From Desulfovibrio sp. MES5 (GTDB lineage: Bacteria > Desulfobacterota > Desulfovibrionia > Desulfovibrionales > Desulfovibrionaceae), in assembly GCF_002237645.1 (NCBI RefSeq), contig NZ_MJUZ01000008.1, positions 1-64,000 on the forward strand: 64,000 nt of DNA. The letters are read 5' to 3'. Made by a program: the position numbers and the translations under genes. Numbering within the stretch: position 1 is the stretch's first letter; each line of letters begins with the position of its first letter. Positions 44,065-52,305 of this stretch are shown here, one piece after another. The notes under the pieces were generated by a model. The model was not told the origin of the DNA. It did no database searches and saw only the letters and a program-made list of their open reading frames with translations.

Positions 44065-45050
44065 AGCTTCCAATTGTGGCCATTACCATGGGCGATGCCT
44101 CCGGCATCGGGCCTGAAATCATAGTCAAGGCCATGGCCAGGCCCGATATGGCCGCATGGGCAAGGATACTTGTGGTTGGCGACGCAGAACGACTGCGTGA
44201 AGCCGCGGAGATCACGGGCAGCGCGGTTACTGTCAATGCGCTTGCCGACCCGGGTGATGCTCAGTATGTAGCTGGCGCCATTGATTGTATCGATGTGCCG
44301 GTTATTCCCAAGGGGCATCCCTTCGGCGTGGTTTCGCCCATATCCGGCGAAGGAGCCTACCAGTTCATCAAGAAAGCGGTGGAACTTGTGCAGGCGGGCA
44401 AGGCCCAGGCCATCTGCACCGCCCCTCTGAACAAGGAAGCCTTGCACGCGGCAGGGCGCATGTTTCCCGGGCATACGGAAATGCTGGCCCATCTTACGGA
44501 CACGCCTGAAGTCTCGATGATGCTCATGACGCCCATCCTGCGGGTTGTGCATGTGACCACCCACCTGGGCCTCATTGACGCCATCAACAAGATAGAGCCC
44601 GCCCTTGTGGAGCGTACCATAGCAAGGGCGCACGACACGCTTGTGCGTGCGGGCATCGCCAATCCGCGTATAGCGGTTTGCGCCATCAATCCCCATGCCG
44701 GAGAAAACGGCCTGTTTGGCAATGGAGAAGAAGAAACAAAGATTCTTCCCGCTGTGAAGGCCACGCAGGCCAGAGGGTGGAATGTGGAAGGCCCGCTGCC
44801 GTCGGATACGCTTTTCTTCCGTGCCGGAAGAGGTGACTTTGACGTCGTGATAGCCATGTACCACGATCAGGGCCACGGGCCGATCAAGGTTATGGGAATC
44901 GCCGATGGCGTGAACATCACCATCGGACTTCCCGTGATCCGGACTTCTGTGGACCACGGAACAGCCTTTGACATAGCCGGAAAAGGCGTTGCCAGTGAAG
45001 ACAGCCTCATTGAGGCCGTGCGCCAGGCGGCCTTGCTGAGCGCTCGGTAG
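44061..45050 (+). CDS. pdxA2: 4-hydroxythreonine-4-phosphate dehydrogenase family protein (PdxA2 type)
   Basis: A 329-aa metal-dependent NAD dehydrogenase. MGDASGIGPEII, PGHTEMLAHLT, the His ligands (VTTHLGLIDA, CAINPHAGENG) and YHDQGHGPIKV are all present. Beside a DUF1537 kinase this is the PdxA2 role: oxidation and decarboxylation of a 4-phospho-threonate or -erythronate to dihydroxyacetone phosphate, rather than vitamin B6 synthesis. The start is TTG 44061, overlapping the kinase stop, with AAAGGAG 8 nt upstream. A biosynthetic PdxA role is less likely given the operon. Confidence 0.9.
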   Translation: MKLPIVAITMGDASGIGPEIIVKAMARPDMAAWARILVVGDAERLREAAEITGSAVTVNALADPGDAQYVAGAIDCIDVPVIPKGHPFGVVSPISGEGAYQFIKKAVELVQAGKAQAICTAPLNKEALHAAGRMFPGHTEMLAHLTDTPEVSMMLMTPILRVVHVTTHLGLIDAINKIEPALVERTIARAHDTLVRAGIANPRIAVCAINPHAGENGLFGNGEEETKILPAVKATQARGWNVEGPLPSDTLFFRAGRGDFDVVIAMYHDQGHGPIKVMGIADGVNITIGLPVIRTSVDHGTAFDIAGKGVASEDSLIEAVRQAALLSAR

Positions 45051-45077
45051 AACAACCGCCCGTCATAACGGCAGGCG

Positions 45078-45121
45078 AAAAACACCCCGAATCCGGCCAA
45101 CGCAGAATTCGGGGTGTTTTT
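45078..45121 (+). terminator. Terminator of the acid-sugar operon
   Basis: AAAAACACCCCGAAT and ATTCGGGGTGTTTTT form a 15-bp stem with a T-run, 28 bp after pdxA2. Confidence 0.9.
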
Positions 45122-45374
45122 GTAATTAGCCTCCCGCCCGACCTTTCCGCTGCGCCTCGGATATGCCAACACGCAGAGGCTTTGGCGTATACGGCTTACT
45201 GCCCCCCGCATGTTGCAGCAACTCATTTCAACGGCCATACACGGCGCAGAGCGCCCTCGGACGCATGAACCTGAGAGCAACGAAATATCTCTCCACAACC
45301 TTGGGGTTGATAGGGGAGAGCGCAGATATTTTTGTGTCCATCACGAATAGAATCACGAATGGCGATGAGCTACC
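45122..45374. other. Gap between pdxA2 and tRNA-Ser
   Basis: No gene is supported. An imperfect long hairpin (AAATATCT at 45283, CTCC/GGAG, ACAACC/GGTTG and AGATATTT to 45331) precedes TTGTG and might be a small RNA or a relic on the 3' side of tRNA-Ser. Confidence 0.4.
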
Positions 45375-45407
45375 AAAAGAAAAGGGCTACTGTTTCCAGT
45401 AGCCCTT
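45375..45407 (-). terminator. Terminator of tRNA-Ser
   Basis: AAGGGCTACTG and CAGTAGCCCTT form an 11-bp stem. On the minus strand TTTTCTTTT follows, just past the tRNA 3' end. Confidence 0.88.
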
Positions 45408-45413
45408 GAAATA

Positions 45414-45507
45414 TGGCGGAGAGGGAGAGATTCGAACTCTCGGTACGCTATTAACGTACACACGATTTCCAATCGTGCTCCTTCGACCAGCTCGGACACC
45501 TCTCCGC
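45414..45507 (-). tRNA. tRNA-Ser (anticodon GGA)
   Basis: The minus strand reads GCGGAGAGGTGTCCGAGCTGG at the 5' end and ends TCTCCGCCA with CCA encoded. The anticodon stem CACGA/TCGTG encloses TTGGAAA (anticodon GGA). The long variable arm (TGTACGTTAATAGCGTAC) is typical of class II tRNA-Ser. Confidence 0.96.
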
Positions 45508-45654
45508 ATTGCTTCGTCGTGCAAAGCCGAACCTGTATATGGCATATGCACAAAGAAGGCAAGAAAAAAATGGTAAAAATTATGGGCTAATGCCGTTCAA
45601 ACGTATGTCAGCCACCTAAGGTTTGTTCTCGGGCGGCGTTTTTTCGCTCTCTGA

Positions 45655-45681
45655 CTTTTTTTCATCCCTCCGCCGGAGGGG
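45655..45681 (-). terminator. Terminator after the fabI-linked small ORFs
   Basis: CCCTCC and GGAGGG pair around GCC, followed on the minus strand by ATGAAAAAAA-complement T-run context; the stem is short (6 bp). It lies 19 bp past the 27-aa ORF. Confidence 0.5.
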
Positions 45682-45699
45682 GGGCGGGCGAAAGCCCAT

Positions 45700-45783
45700 T
45701 CAGCAGATGCCGCCGCCAGTCTTGGTCAGCATCCAGAACAGGCCCCCTACAATGGCCACTGTCAGCAGGATTTTTATAAGCAT
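45700..45783 (-). CDS. 27-aa membrane peptide
   Basis: Below the ORF-track cutoff. It encodes MLIKILLTVAIVGGLFWMLT and a short KTGGGIC end: one membrane helix with a C-terminal glycine run and terminal Cys. CAGGAG lies 7 nt before the ATG, inside the end of the previous small ORF, with only 3 bp between stop and start. The tight spacing and strong RBS argue that it is translated. I know no family for it. Confidence 0.6.
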   Translation of the reverse strand: MLIKILLTVAIVGGLFWMLTKTGGGIC

Positions 45784-45786
45784 TGC

Positions 45787-45927
45787 CTACTCCTGCCCAG
45801 GAGTATTTTTCTTTTTGCGTTCTTCATCCGCCCGCTTTTTTTCAATTTTTGCCGAGCGGTAGAAAACCCAAAGACCCAGGGCCGACAGCACCGTGATGGC
45901 TAAGGCGTTGAGCGTCAGGTTGCCCAT
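45787..45927 (-). CDS. 46-aa single-span membrane protein
   Basis: Below the ORF-track cutoff. It encodes MGNLTLNALAITVLSALGLW as a membrane helix, then a highly charged tail (KIEKKRADEERKKK). TGAGGAT lies 8 nt before the ATG, and the gene starts 12 bp after the fabI stop, so it should be on the fabI transcript. The layout resembles small cytochrome-oxidase-assembly (CcoQ-like) or secretion accessory peptides, but no assignment is possible. Confidence 0.65.
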   Translation of the reverse strand: MGNLTLNALAITVLSALGLWVFYRSAKIEKKRADEERKKKNTPGQE

Positions 45928-45939
45928 AGTTTGTTATCC

Positions 45940-46710
45940 TCAGGCGGACGCGCCCACCTTGCTGAAGCCGCTGTCCACGTAAATGACCTGCCCCGTAACG
46001 GCGTGGGCCAGATCAGAAGCCAGAAAAGCCGCCACGCCGCCGACATCGGCGGTCGTCACATTGCGGCGCAGGGGGGAGTTGTTCTCCACCATATTGAAAA
46101 TATCCTTGAGACTGGACACGGCGGAGGCGGCCAGCGTCTTGATGGGGCCAGCGCTGATGGCATTGACGCGCACGCCCTTGGGGCCAAGATCATACGCCAG
46201 GTAGCGCACTGAGGCTTCAAGCGCGGCCTTGGCGACGCCCATAACGTTGTAGCCGGGGATGACCTGCGTGGATCCGTGGTAGGTCATGCTGAGCACAGAG
46301 GCGTTTTCGGTAAGGAGCGGTTCAAAAGCGCGGCAAAGCCCGGTAAGGGAATAGGCCGAAACTTCGAGCGCAAGTTTGAAGCCGTCGCGCGACGTGTCCA
46401 CAAAGCGGCCGCAGAGGTCATCCCGGTTGGCAAAAGCCACGGAGTGCACCAGAATGTCCAGATCGCCCCATTTTTCTTTAACAATGGCCGCAGCGTCGTT
46501 AATCTGCCCATCGTCGCACACGTCACACTGGAAGGTAAATTCGCCGCCCAGTTCTTCACTCAGAGGTTCCACGCGCTTTTTAATGGCGTCGCCCACATAG
46601 TTGAAAGCAAGGCGCGCGCCCTGGGCTTTGAGGGCGGCGGCGATGCCGTATGCGATGCTTCTATTGTTGGCCAGTCCCATTATAAGGGCTTTCTTTCCTT
46701 GCAGCAGCAT
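45940..46710 (-). CDS. fabI: Enoyl-[acyl-carrier-protein] reductase (NADH), FabI
   Basis: A 256-aa short-chain dehydrogenase-type enoyl-ACP reductase, the last step of each fatty-acid elongation cycle. The atypical nucleotide motif GLANNRSIAYGIA, HSVAFA, the catalytic Tyr-x6-Lys (YNVMGVAKAA) and AGPIKTLAAS identify FabI. AGGAGG precedes the ATG at 46710; the 107 upstream residues in the ORF track are not part of it. Two tiny membrane ORFs follow in the same direction. Confidence 0.95.
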   Translation of the reverse strand: MLLQGKKALIMGLANNRSIAYGIAAALKAQGARLAFNYVGDAIKKRVEPLSEELGGEFTFQCDVCDDGQINDAAAIVKEKWGDLDILVHSVAFANRDDLCGRFVDTSRDGFKLALEVSAYSLTGLCRAFEPLLTENASVLSMTYHGSTQVIPGYNVMGVAKAALEASVRYLAYDLGPKGVRVNAISAGPIKTLAASAVSSLKDIFNMVENNSPLRRNVTTADVGGVAAFLASDLAHAVTGQVIYVDSGFSKVGASA

Positions 46711-47070
46711 GAGTCCTCCTAAGAGAATACGGTCCGGCCATGGCCGGCAATGGTTGTTTTTTACCGCCTGTCGTCTGTGACGGCGCGGCTGTACAAAAAA
46801 TCTGTCGAAAGCGTCAGCGGTGCGATTGTCCGCCGCGCGCCCTCGGGGCGGCCTTGGCCAGTGCGCATGGCAAAGAGCCACGGCAGCCTGAAGCCGCCTG
46901 GGGGTACACTGCAGGCACGTCTGAAGTGTGCCTGTCGCCGGCCCGTGTTGCGACAAAAGCCGACGTGTGCCCCCGGCCTTTGCCTGCGCACGGCTGCATA
47001 GCGCGTCGTGCACAGGCAAAGGCCGGGTCAACCGATGCGCCGCAACATGGCGTCGCGTTGGCTGAAGGAA
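46711..47070. other. Gap between purC and fabI with long hairpin
   Basis: No gene is seen in this 360-bp gap. A 15-bp perfect inverted repeat (46972-46986 with 47013-47027) is listed separately. Confidence 0.5.
46972..47027. repeat. 15-bp perfect inverted repeat with secondary inner pairing
   Basis: CCCGGCCTTTGCCTG and CAGGCAAAGGCCGGG are exact complements separated by 26 nt, which hold a further GCACG/CGTGC pair. It lies 44 bp past the purC stop. No T-run follows, so it may be a repeat relic or a rho-protected 3' end. Confidence 0.65.
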
Positions 47071-47952
47071 TTATTTTGTAAGAATTTCGTAAGCTTCTTT
47101 GTATTTATTGGCAGTGGCCGTGATGACCTCTTCGGGCAGCGGCGGTGGCGGAGGCTGCATGTTCCAGGGCTGTTTTTTCAGCCAGTCGCGCAGGTACTGC
47201 TTGTCAAAACTGGGCTGACCCTGCCCGGGCTTGTACTGGTCCGCAGGCCAGAAGCGCGAAGAGTCGGGCGTGAGCACTTCATCAATAAGGTGCAGCGTGC
47301 CGTCAATCATGCCGAATTCAAATTTGGTGTCAGCCACGATGATTCCACGGCCAGCGGCGTACGTGCGGCCTGCCTCATAGATGGCCAAAGACGTTTCTTC
47401 AACCTTGCGGGCCAGGTCTTCACCCAGAAGCTGCGCAGCCTGGGCCACGCTGATGTTTTCGTCATGCTGCCCCAGTTCCGCCTTGGTGGAAGGGGTGAAG
47501 ATGGCGGGCTCCAACTTGTCGGATTCGCGCAGGTTGGCAGGCAGGGCGTACCCGCACAGAGAGCCGGTGGCCTGGTAGTCCTTCCAGCCGGATCCGGTGA
47601 TGTAGCCCCGCACGATGCACTCCACGGGCAGCGGGCTGGCTTTGCGCACCAGTACCGAGCGGCCTTCAAGCTCGTCCTTCCACGGGGCCAGTTCCGCCGG
47701 GAAGCGGTTGACGTCGCTTTCGACCAGGTGGTTGGGGATGATGTGCTTGAATTTTTCCATCCAGAACAGGGTGATCTGATTCAGGATCACGCCCTTGTAC
47801 GGGATGGGCTCGTTCATTATCACGTCAAAGGCCGACATGCGGTCTGTGGTGACGATGAGCAGAGTTTTTTCGTCCACGTTGTAGATGTCGCGAACCTTCC
47901 CGCGAGAGAGCAGGGGATAGGCGCTGATGTCTGTCTTGACAACAACTTTCAT
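47071..47952 (-). CDS. purC: Phosphoribosylaminoimidazole-succinocarboxamide synthase
   Basis: A 293-aa SAICAR synthetase that joins CAIR and aspartate with ATP in purine synthesis. The motifs are RGKVRDIYNV, DRMSAFDVIMNEPIPYKG, VECIVRGYITGSGWKDY and DTKFEFG. Its length fits the longer PurC class. CAGGAG precedes the ATG. hisD lies 27 bp upstream on the same strand, so the two are probably co-transcribed. Confidence 0.96.
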   Translation of the reverse strand: MKVVVKTDISAYPLLSRGKVRDIYNVDEKTLLIVTTDRMSAFDVIMNEPIPYKGVILNQITLFWMEKFKHIIPNHLVESDVNRFPAELAPWKDELEGRSVLVRKASPLPVECIVRGYITGSGWKDYQATGSLCGYALPANLRESDKLEPAIFTPSTKAELGQHDENISVAQAAQLLGEDLARKVEETSLAIYEAGRTYAAGRGIIVADTKFEFGMIDGTLHLIDEVLTPDSSRFWPADQYKPGQGQPSFDKQYLRDWLKKQPWNMQPPPPPLPEEVITATANKYKEAYEILTK

Positions 47953-47979
47953 GAGGGCTCCTGATACTTGTCAGCCTGA

Positions 47980-49284
47980 TTATTTTTTTGCGCGTGCTTC
48001 CACGCTGCGGGCGTGCGCTTCAAGCCCTTCCATACGGGCGAGAGCGGCTATGGCCTGCATGTTTTGCTGTAAAAAGGTCGATGACGCGGCCACGATGCTG
48101 GTCTTTTTGCAAAATGTCTGCACCGAAAGGGCTGAGGAAAAACGTGCCGTGCCCAGAGTGGGCAGCACATGGTTGGGCCCTGCAAAGTAGTCGCCCACGG
48201 CTTCGGGGCTGTGCTGCCCCATAAAGACGGCCCCTGCATGGCGGATATGCGGCAACACGCCCCAAGGGTCGCGCGTGCAGATTTCCAGGTGCTCGGGGGC
48301 CACCATATTCGCCACAGCCACGGCCACGCTCAGATTGGGCGTAACCACGATGGCTCCCCACTCTTCAAGCGACCGGGCGGCGGTGGTGGCTCTGGGCAGG
48401 GCCATGCACTGCTTGTCCAGCTCCTGCCGGATGCTTTCGGCCAGACGCGGGTCGTCAGTGACGCAGATGGCAGAGGCAAGCGTGTCGTGTTCTGCCTGCG
48501 AAAGCATGTCCGCCGCCACCCACGTGGGGTTGGCAGAGGAATCAGCCAGGATGAGAACTTCACTGGGGCCTGCGATCATGTCGATGCCGACCATGCCCTG
48601 CACCAGGCGTTTGGCAGTCGTGACGAAAATATTGCCCGGCCCGGCAATGACGTCAACGGGCGCGATGCTTTCCGTGCCGTAGGCCAGGGCCGCAATGGAC
48701 CACGCCCCGCCCACGCGGTAAACTTCTTCAATATCCAGCAGATGAGCGGCAGCGAGAATGTGCGGGTTGACGCTGCCGTCCTTGCGCGGCGGAGTGCAGA
48801 TGGCAAGGCGCGGAACCCCGGCCACCTGCGCGGGGATGGCGCACATAAGCAGGCTGGAGATAAGTGGGGTATTGCCGCCCTGTCCGCCGGGCACGTAAAG
48901 CCCTGCTGCGTCCATGGGCAGAACGTGCTGCCCAAGAATGCTGCCGTCAGGCCGTGTGGTGAACCACGATTTTTCCAGTTGGGCTTCGTGAAAAGCGCGG
49001 ATGTGGATAGCAGCCTGACTGATGACTTCCCTGTCTTCGGCAGGAACAGCAGCGGCTGCGCGCGCTATTTCTTGTTCGCTCACGCGAAGCGGCGGCGCAA
49101 AGTCCGGGCAGTCAAAATTGCGGGTATACTCTACCAGCCCTTCATCGCCTTTTGCGCGTACCGCGGCGATAATATCACGCACGGCGCTTTCCACCCCGTC
49201 ACCGGGGTTGTTGCGCCCTTGCAGCCATTGGGCGAGCTTGGGCCATTCCTGCTCGCTATGCAGTGTCAGTGTCCGGCATGTCAT
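47980..49284 (-). CDS. hisD: Histidinol dehydrogenase
   Basis: A 434-aa zinc enzyme that oxidises L-histidinol to histidine in two NAD-dependent steps. DVIAGPGNIFVTTAKRLVQG, IAGPSEVLI and the zinc-binding SQAEHD block are clear, and NHVLPTLGTARF is the C-terminal signature. GAGGAAAA lies upstream of the ATG. It leads a hisD-purC pair; the other his genes are not nearby. Confidence 0.96.
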   Translation of the reverse strand: MTCRTLTLHSEQEWPKLAQWLQGRNNPGDGVESAVRDIIAAVRAKGDEGLVEYTRNFDCPDFAPPLRVSEQEIARAAAAVPAEDREVISQAAIHIRAFHEAQLEKSWFTTRPDGSILGQHVLPMDAAGLYVPGGQGGNTPLISSLLMCAIPAQVAGVPRLAICTPPRKDGSVNPHILAAAHLLDIEEVYRVGGAWSIAALAYGTESIAPVDVIAGPGNIFVTTAKRLVQGMVGIDMIAGPSEVLILADSSANPTWVAADMLSQAEHDTLASAICVTDDPRLAESIRQELDKQCMALPRATTAARSLEEWGAIVVTPNLSVAVAVANMVAPEHLEICTRDPWGVLPHIRHAGAVFMGQHSPEAVGDYFAGPNHVLPTLGTARFSSALSVQTFCKKTSIVAASSTFLQQNMQAIAALARMEGLEAHARSVEARAKK

Positions 49285-49431
49285 AGTATTTTCCTCACCT
49301 CAGTTGGGGGGAATATACAGAAGGGCCGGAGGAATGTCGAGGCTCCCCTGATCCGCTGCGGCAGCGAGAATGGGGTCAGTAGACGAGCGAAAGCGGGGGG
49401 CAGCGGGGTGAGCGCTGACGTGGACTGTCGG

Positions 49432-50715
49432 CTATTTGCCCATGCCAAAACCTGGTGTGGCGAATCGGGACATCCCCGTGGTGGTGATGGGGCCGCCATA
49501 AGGGCTGCCTTTCCCGATCGGAGGATCCGGCAGGGTGGCAAGGTAGTCAAGCGCCGGAAGGCATATCTCACGCAAGCGGGCGGTAAGCGCGTTCCTGCGG
49601 GCGCGCTCAGCGGCCATATCCGCTTCTTGCCGCACCTGGAAGTTCCGCAGCCAGGCTACGGCGCTGATGGTGGCCTCCGCCTGGTCTTGAGCATCAAGCT
49701 GCCGTAATCCTTTGGCAAATTTTGTAACCTGACTAAACTGCTTTTCTGTATTGCTCAAGGAAGAATGTGGGGGCATGAGCACATACCTGGCGTACCCAAG
49801 CACATCGTCAAAGGTTACAGGCTTGACTGTGGGCAGGGGCCTGCCAACCAGCAAAAGCCCGTCTTCCAAGTCTTCAAGAGCACGGCCTATCTGCGTGTAC
49901 ATGTAGGCGTCTTTCAGGCGGGCCTGGGCATCTTCTCCGGTGAGTATCTCATAAACAGCGTCGCCAAAGGCACGGGCATGCCCTTTGTTCATGGCAATGA
50001 CGAGGTATTTGTGGGCCAGGGCCTGGTCAGGGGAATTGGGCAGGGCATAACCGCATTTTTCGCCACCAAAGCGGTACCAGCGTGATATCTCATGCGCTGC
50101 AGGGGCGTAGCCTGCATCGGCCGCCAAAAGCAGCCACTGCAGGTTTGCCCCCGTGTTCCAGCGGGTCGCGTAGGCATGCATGGATTTGGGGTCGCCAAGA
50201 AAGGCTCCTTTGGTAAAGGCGCTGCGGGTATGTCCGATGCCTTCGTCATACAAAGCCAGTCGTGCGTAGACCCAGCCTGGCGAAGTGTACTGGGCAGCCC
50301 AGTCAAGCCAGAAGGCCGTGGAATGCATAAAGTCGGGAATGTCTGGATAGGCGAGGGGCAGAGAGGATGAAGTGCACTGTACCCGTATGATAAGGTCGGC
50401 CATGGCCACAGGATTGCCCTGCAGGGCCTCCTTGAGAACGAACAGATACTGTGTTTCTCCCCAGCAGCCCACATAGCGGGGTTTGGGTCTGTTGCTGCCT
50501 GGCGGTGAAACATACCAGTCCGGGTCTTCAATAACGGGGGCAGTAACCTGAAGCTGATGCGGCAACCGCTGACCGCAATATTTGAACTTCTTGTCAGTAC
50601 AAACGAGTTCTGGCAGGGACTGGATGCCAATTTTTGGTGTAAAAGATGGCTCCTCAGCCAGGGCAGGTAGAGGGAATAGTAAGAAACAGAAAACAAAAAC
50701 GTTGCGCCATGACAT
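49432..50715 (-). CDS. Secreted Sel1-like repeat protein, unknown function
   Basis: A 427-aa protein with a signal peptide (VFVFCFLLFPLPALA) and helical repeats of the Sel1/TPR kind across about residues 90-300 (for example AYATRWNTGANLQWLLLAADAGYAPAAHEISRWYRFGG). A charged coiled segment (NFQVRQEADMAAERARR) and a Gly/Pro-rich tail follow. Sel1 proteins usually scaffold protein complexes; here it would work in the periplasm or be exported. GGAGG precedes the ATG. It is not in an obvious operon. Confidence 0.75.
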   Translation of the reverse strand: MSWRNVFVFCFLLFPLPALAEEPSFTPKIGIQSLPELVCTDKKFKYCGQRLPHQLQVTAPVIEDPDWYVSPPGSNRPKPRYVGCWGETQYLFVLKEALQGNPVAMADLIIRVQCTSSSLPLAYPDIPDFMHSTAFWLDWAAQYTSPGWVYARLALYDEGIGHTRSAFTKGAFLGDPKSMHAYATRWNTGANLQWLLLAADAGYAPAAHEISRWYRFGGEKCGYALPNSPDQALAHKYLVIAMNKGHARAFGDAVYEILTGEDAQARLKDAYMYTQIGRALEDLEDGLLLVGRPLPTVKPVTFDDVLGYARYVLMPPHSSLSNTEKQFSQVTKFAKGLRQLDAQDQAEATISAVAWLRNFQVRQEADMAAERARRNALTARLREICLPALDYLATLPDPPIGKGSPYGGPITTTGMSRFATPGFGMGK

Positions 50716-51050
50716 AATATTAGCCTCCAGGGCGGAAAAAACAGATTTTGGAGTACGCTAACTCAGGAACATGTCGGCAATGAATTTCCAATAGTAACTA
50801 ATAGCATGACATGAAGCGACATTGCGTAATTGAGGGGCAAAATTAATCAGCAGGCATGATATTGGGTTGGCTTGAAGGCCGGTCGGTCATGAATTTATTG
50901 AACTTTTAAATACCATAATGTCTATCTATTAACTTATATTTTAAAATGTAAAAAGGTCAAGCGCTTTTACAGCCTTGACAGCCAGGGAGGGGGAACTTAG
51001 TTACATCAGATGAACGCGCCGCTGCTGGCGGGGCGACTTTGGGAGGAATC
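50716..51050. other. Divergent control region upstream of grpE
   Basis: An AT-rich gap of 335 bp. A TTGACA at about 50983 lies 64 bp before grpE, with a poor -10. I looked for a CIRCE element and a sigma-32 consensus and found neither. No gene is seen. Confidence 0.45.
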
Positions 51051-51674
51051 ATGCAGCGTCACAAAATGCAGAAAACTTATGGAGAGACAGCGCCGACAGA
51101 AGATCAGTTTTCTGAGGACGGCCTGAATTTTAACAATCCCGGAGATCCTCAGGGTTTGGATGGCGTGGTGGATCCTGTCTCGCTGGACGATATGCCTGAA
51201 GTCCATTGGGGGCAATCAGCTGAACCCTCCGCTGCTGAAGTAGAAGCGCGTTGCAAGGCTGAGCAGGAAGAAATGCGTCTGCGCATGGCCGCTGAAATGG
51301 ACAATTTTCAAAAGCGCCTCAAGCGGGAACATGAGGAACAGGTACGCTACGCCTCTGAAAGCGTTTTGAGCGATCTGCTGCCGAGCCTTGATAACCTTGA
51401 TCTGGCGTTGCAGTATGGCAGCACCAATGAGGTGTGCAAGGATATGATGCAGGGAATCGCCATGACGCGCAAACTCTTGCTTGAAGCGACAGGCAAGCGC
51501 GGGCTGTGCCCCATCGGTGAAGAAGGGGAGGAATTCAATCCTGCCCTGCACGAAGCCGTGGGATTTGACGCGCGGCCCGACCTGGCCCCCGGATCTGTCG
51601 CACGCGTGTTGCAGCGCGGTTATAAATTGGGCGACCGTTTGTTGCGCCCGGCAAAGGTTATGGTTAATCCCTGA
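51051..51674 (+). CDS. grpE: Nucleotide exchange factor GrpE
   Basis: A 207-aa co-chaperone that speeds ADP release from DnaK. An acidic, disordered N-terminus is followed by the long helix (EMDNFQKRLKREHEEQVRYASESVLSDLLPSLDNLDLAL) and the C-terminal beta domain (HEAVGF, GYKLGDRLLRPAKVMV). GGGAGGA precedes ATG 51051. dnaK does not follow; the gene is transcribed alone and ends at a terminator. Confidence 0.95.
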   Translation: MQRHKMQKTYGETAPTEDQFSEDGLNFNNPGDPQGLDGVVDPVSLDDMPEVHWGQSAEPSAAEVEARCKAEQEEMRLRMAAEMDNFQKRLKREHEEQVRYASESVLSDLLPSLDNLDLALQYGSTNEVCKDMMQGIAMTRKLLLEATGKRGLCPIGEEGEEFNPALHEAVGFDARPDLAPGSVARVLQRGYKLGDRLLRPAKVMVNP

Positions 51675-51769
51675 CCTAACAGCACTGCACACGGATTTTT
51701 TCGGGTGTAATCCCCGGTTTGTGCAGATTTTTTCGTAGGGCAGGATGCCCTTTCGGATGCGGATAAACA

Positions 51770-51810
51770 TAAAATGTGCCCGACGGATATACCGGCGGGC
51801 ACATTTTTTT
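51770..51810 (+). terminator. Terminator downstream of grpE
   Basis: AAATGTGCCCG and CGGGCACATTT form an 11-bp stem followed by a T-run. Confidence 0.88.
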
Positions 51811-51861
51811 GTACTGCTGAAGCGAACACGGTGGGCTTTGTACTGCCTGGAAGACGCTGCC

Positions 51862-52218
51862 TGCTTTAAATCCCCCGCTCCAGATCGGAAAAACCCTTAG
51901 ACCCTTTTCGCATTGAGAATATCCATTCTCGCGGTAGCCGTTGCCCGCAGGGCTTGCCTGAACCGTTGGCGAGAACCGCCTTACGGGGCAGGACAGCATC
52001 GCTATGGATGGCGACAGCGATTGTATGGAACAAGCTGTGTCGTTACGCATGCTGTCTTCAAGCGTAGTTTCCTGCGTCACAACGCTTTAAGCCTGCGTCA
52101 CAACGCCTGAATCAATGCTTCCAAGACGCCCGCTTCGGCGCGTAACCGCGCAAATAAATAGCGGTGCTGTCTTTATTGAAAATACCGCACACTTCAATGG
52201 TAACATGCTCTCGACACA
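51862..52218. repeat. Family A left half interrupted by family C material
   Basis: 51862-51901 (gaagacgct...ccgctccagatcggaaaaaccctt) is the left module of family A. The right module (aaaagttttagggggtgggg) resumes only at 52219. Between them lie the TTGAGAATAT..ATTCTC palindrome, inverted module Y (51936-52004), a 22-bp-period duplication of CCTGCGTCACAACGC and module X (52122-52172) of family C. Confidence 0.7.
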
Positions 52219-52241
52219 GCAAAAGTTTTAGGGGGTGGGGC

Positions 52242-52281
52242 GTAGGGGAGGGACCCTTTTGTAAAAGGGTCCCTCCCCCAC
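52242..52281. repeat. Family A hairpin, copy 2
   Basis: GGGGAGGGACCCTTTT and AAAAGGGTCCCTCCCC pair around a GT loop. It lies 25 bp past the stop of the HD-GYP gene and, like copy 1, could close a minus-strand operon. Confidence 0.85.
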
Positions 52282-52305
52282 AGAGCAGTTCAACGCGACA
52301 TTTTC

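Noticed and set aside
45283-45331. Imperfect hairpin as a small RNA gene
   Set aside because: The pairing is interrupted and no promoter is visible; it is too weak to report as an RNA.
50900-51050. CIRCE or sigma-32 element before grpE
   Set aside because: No TTAGCACTC-N9-GAGTGCTAA and no convincing sigma-32 boxes were found.
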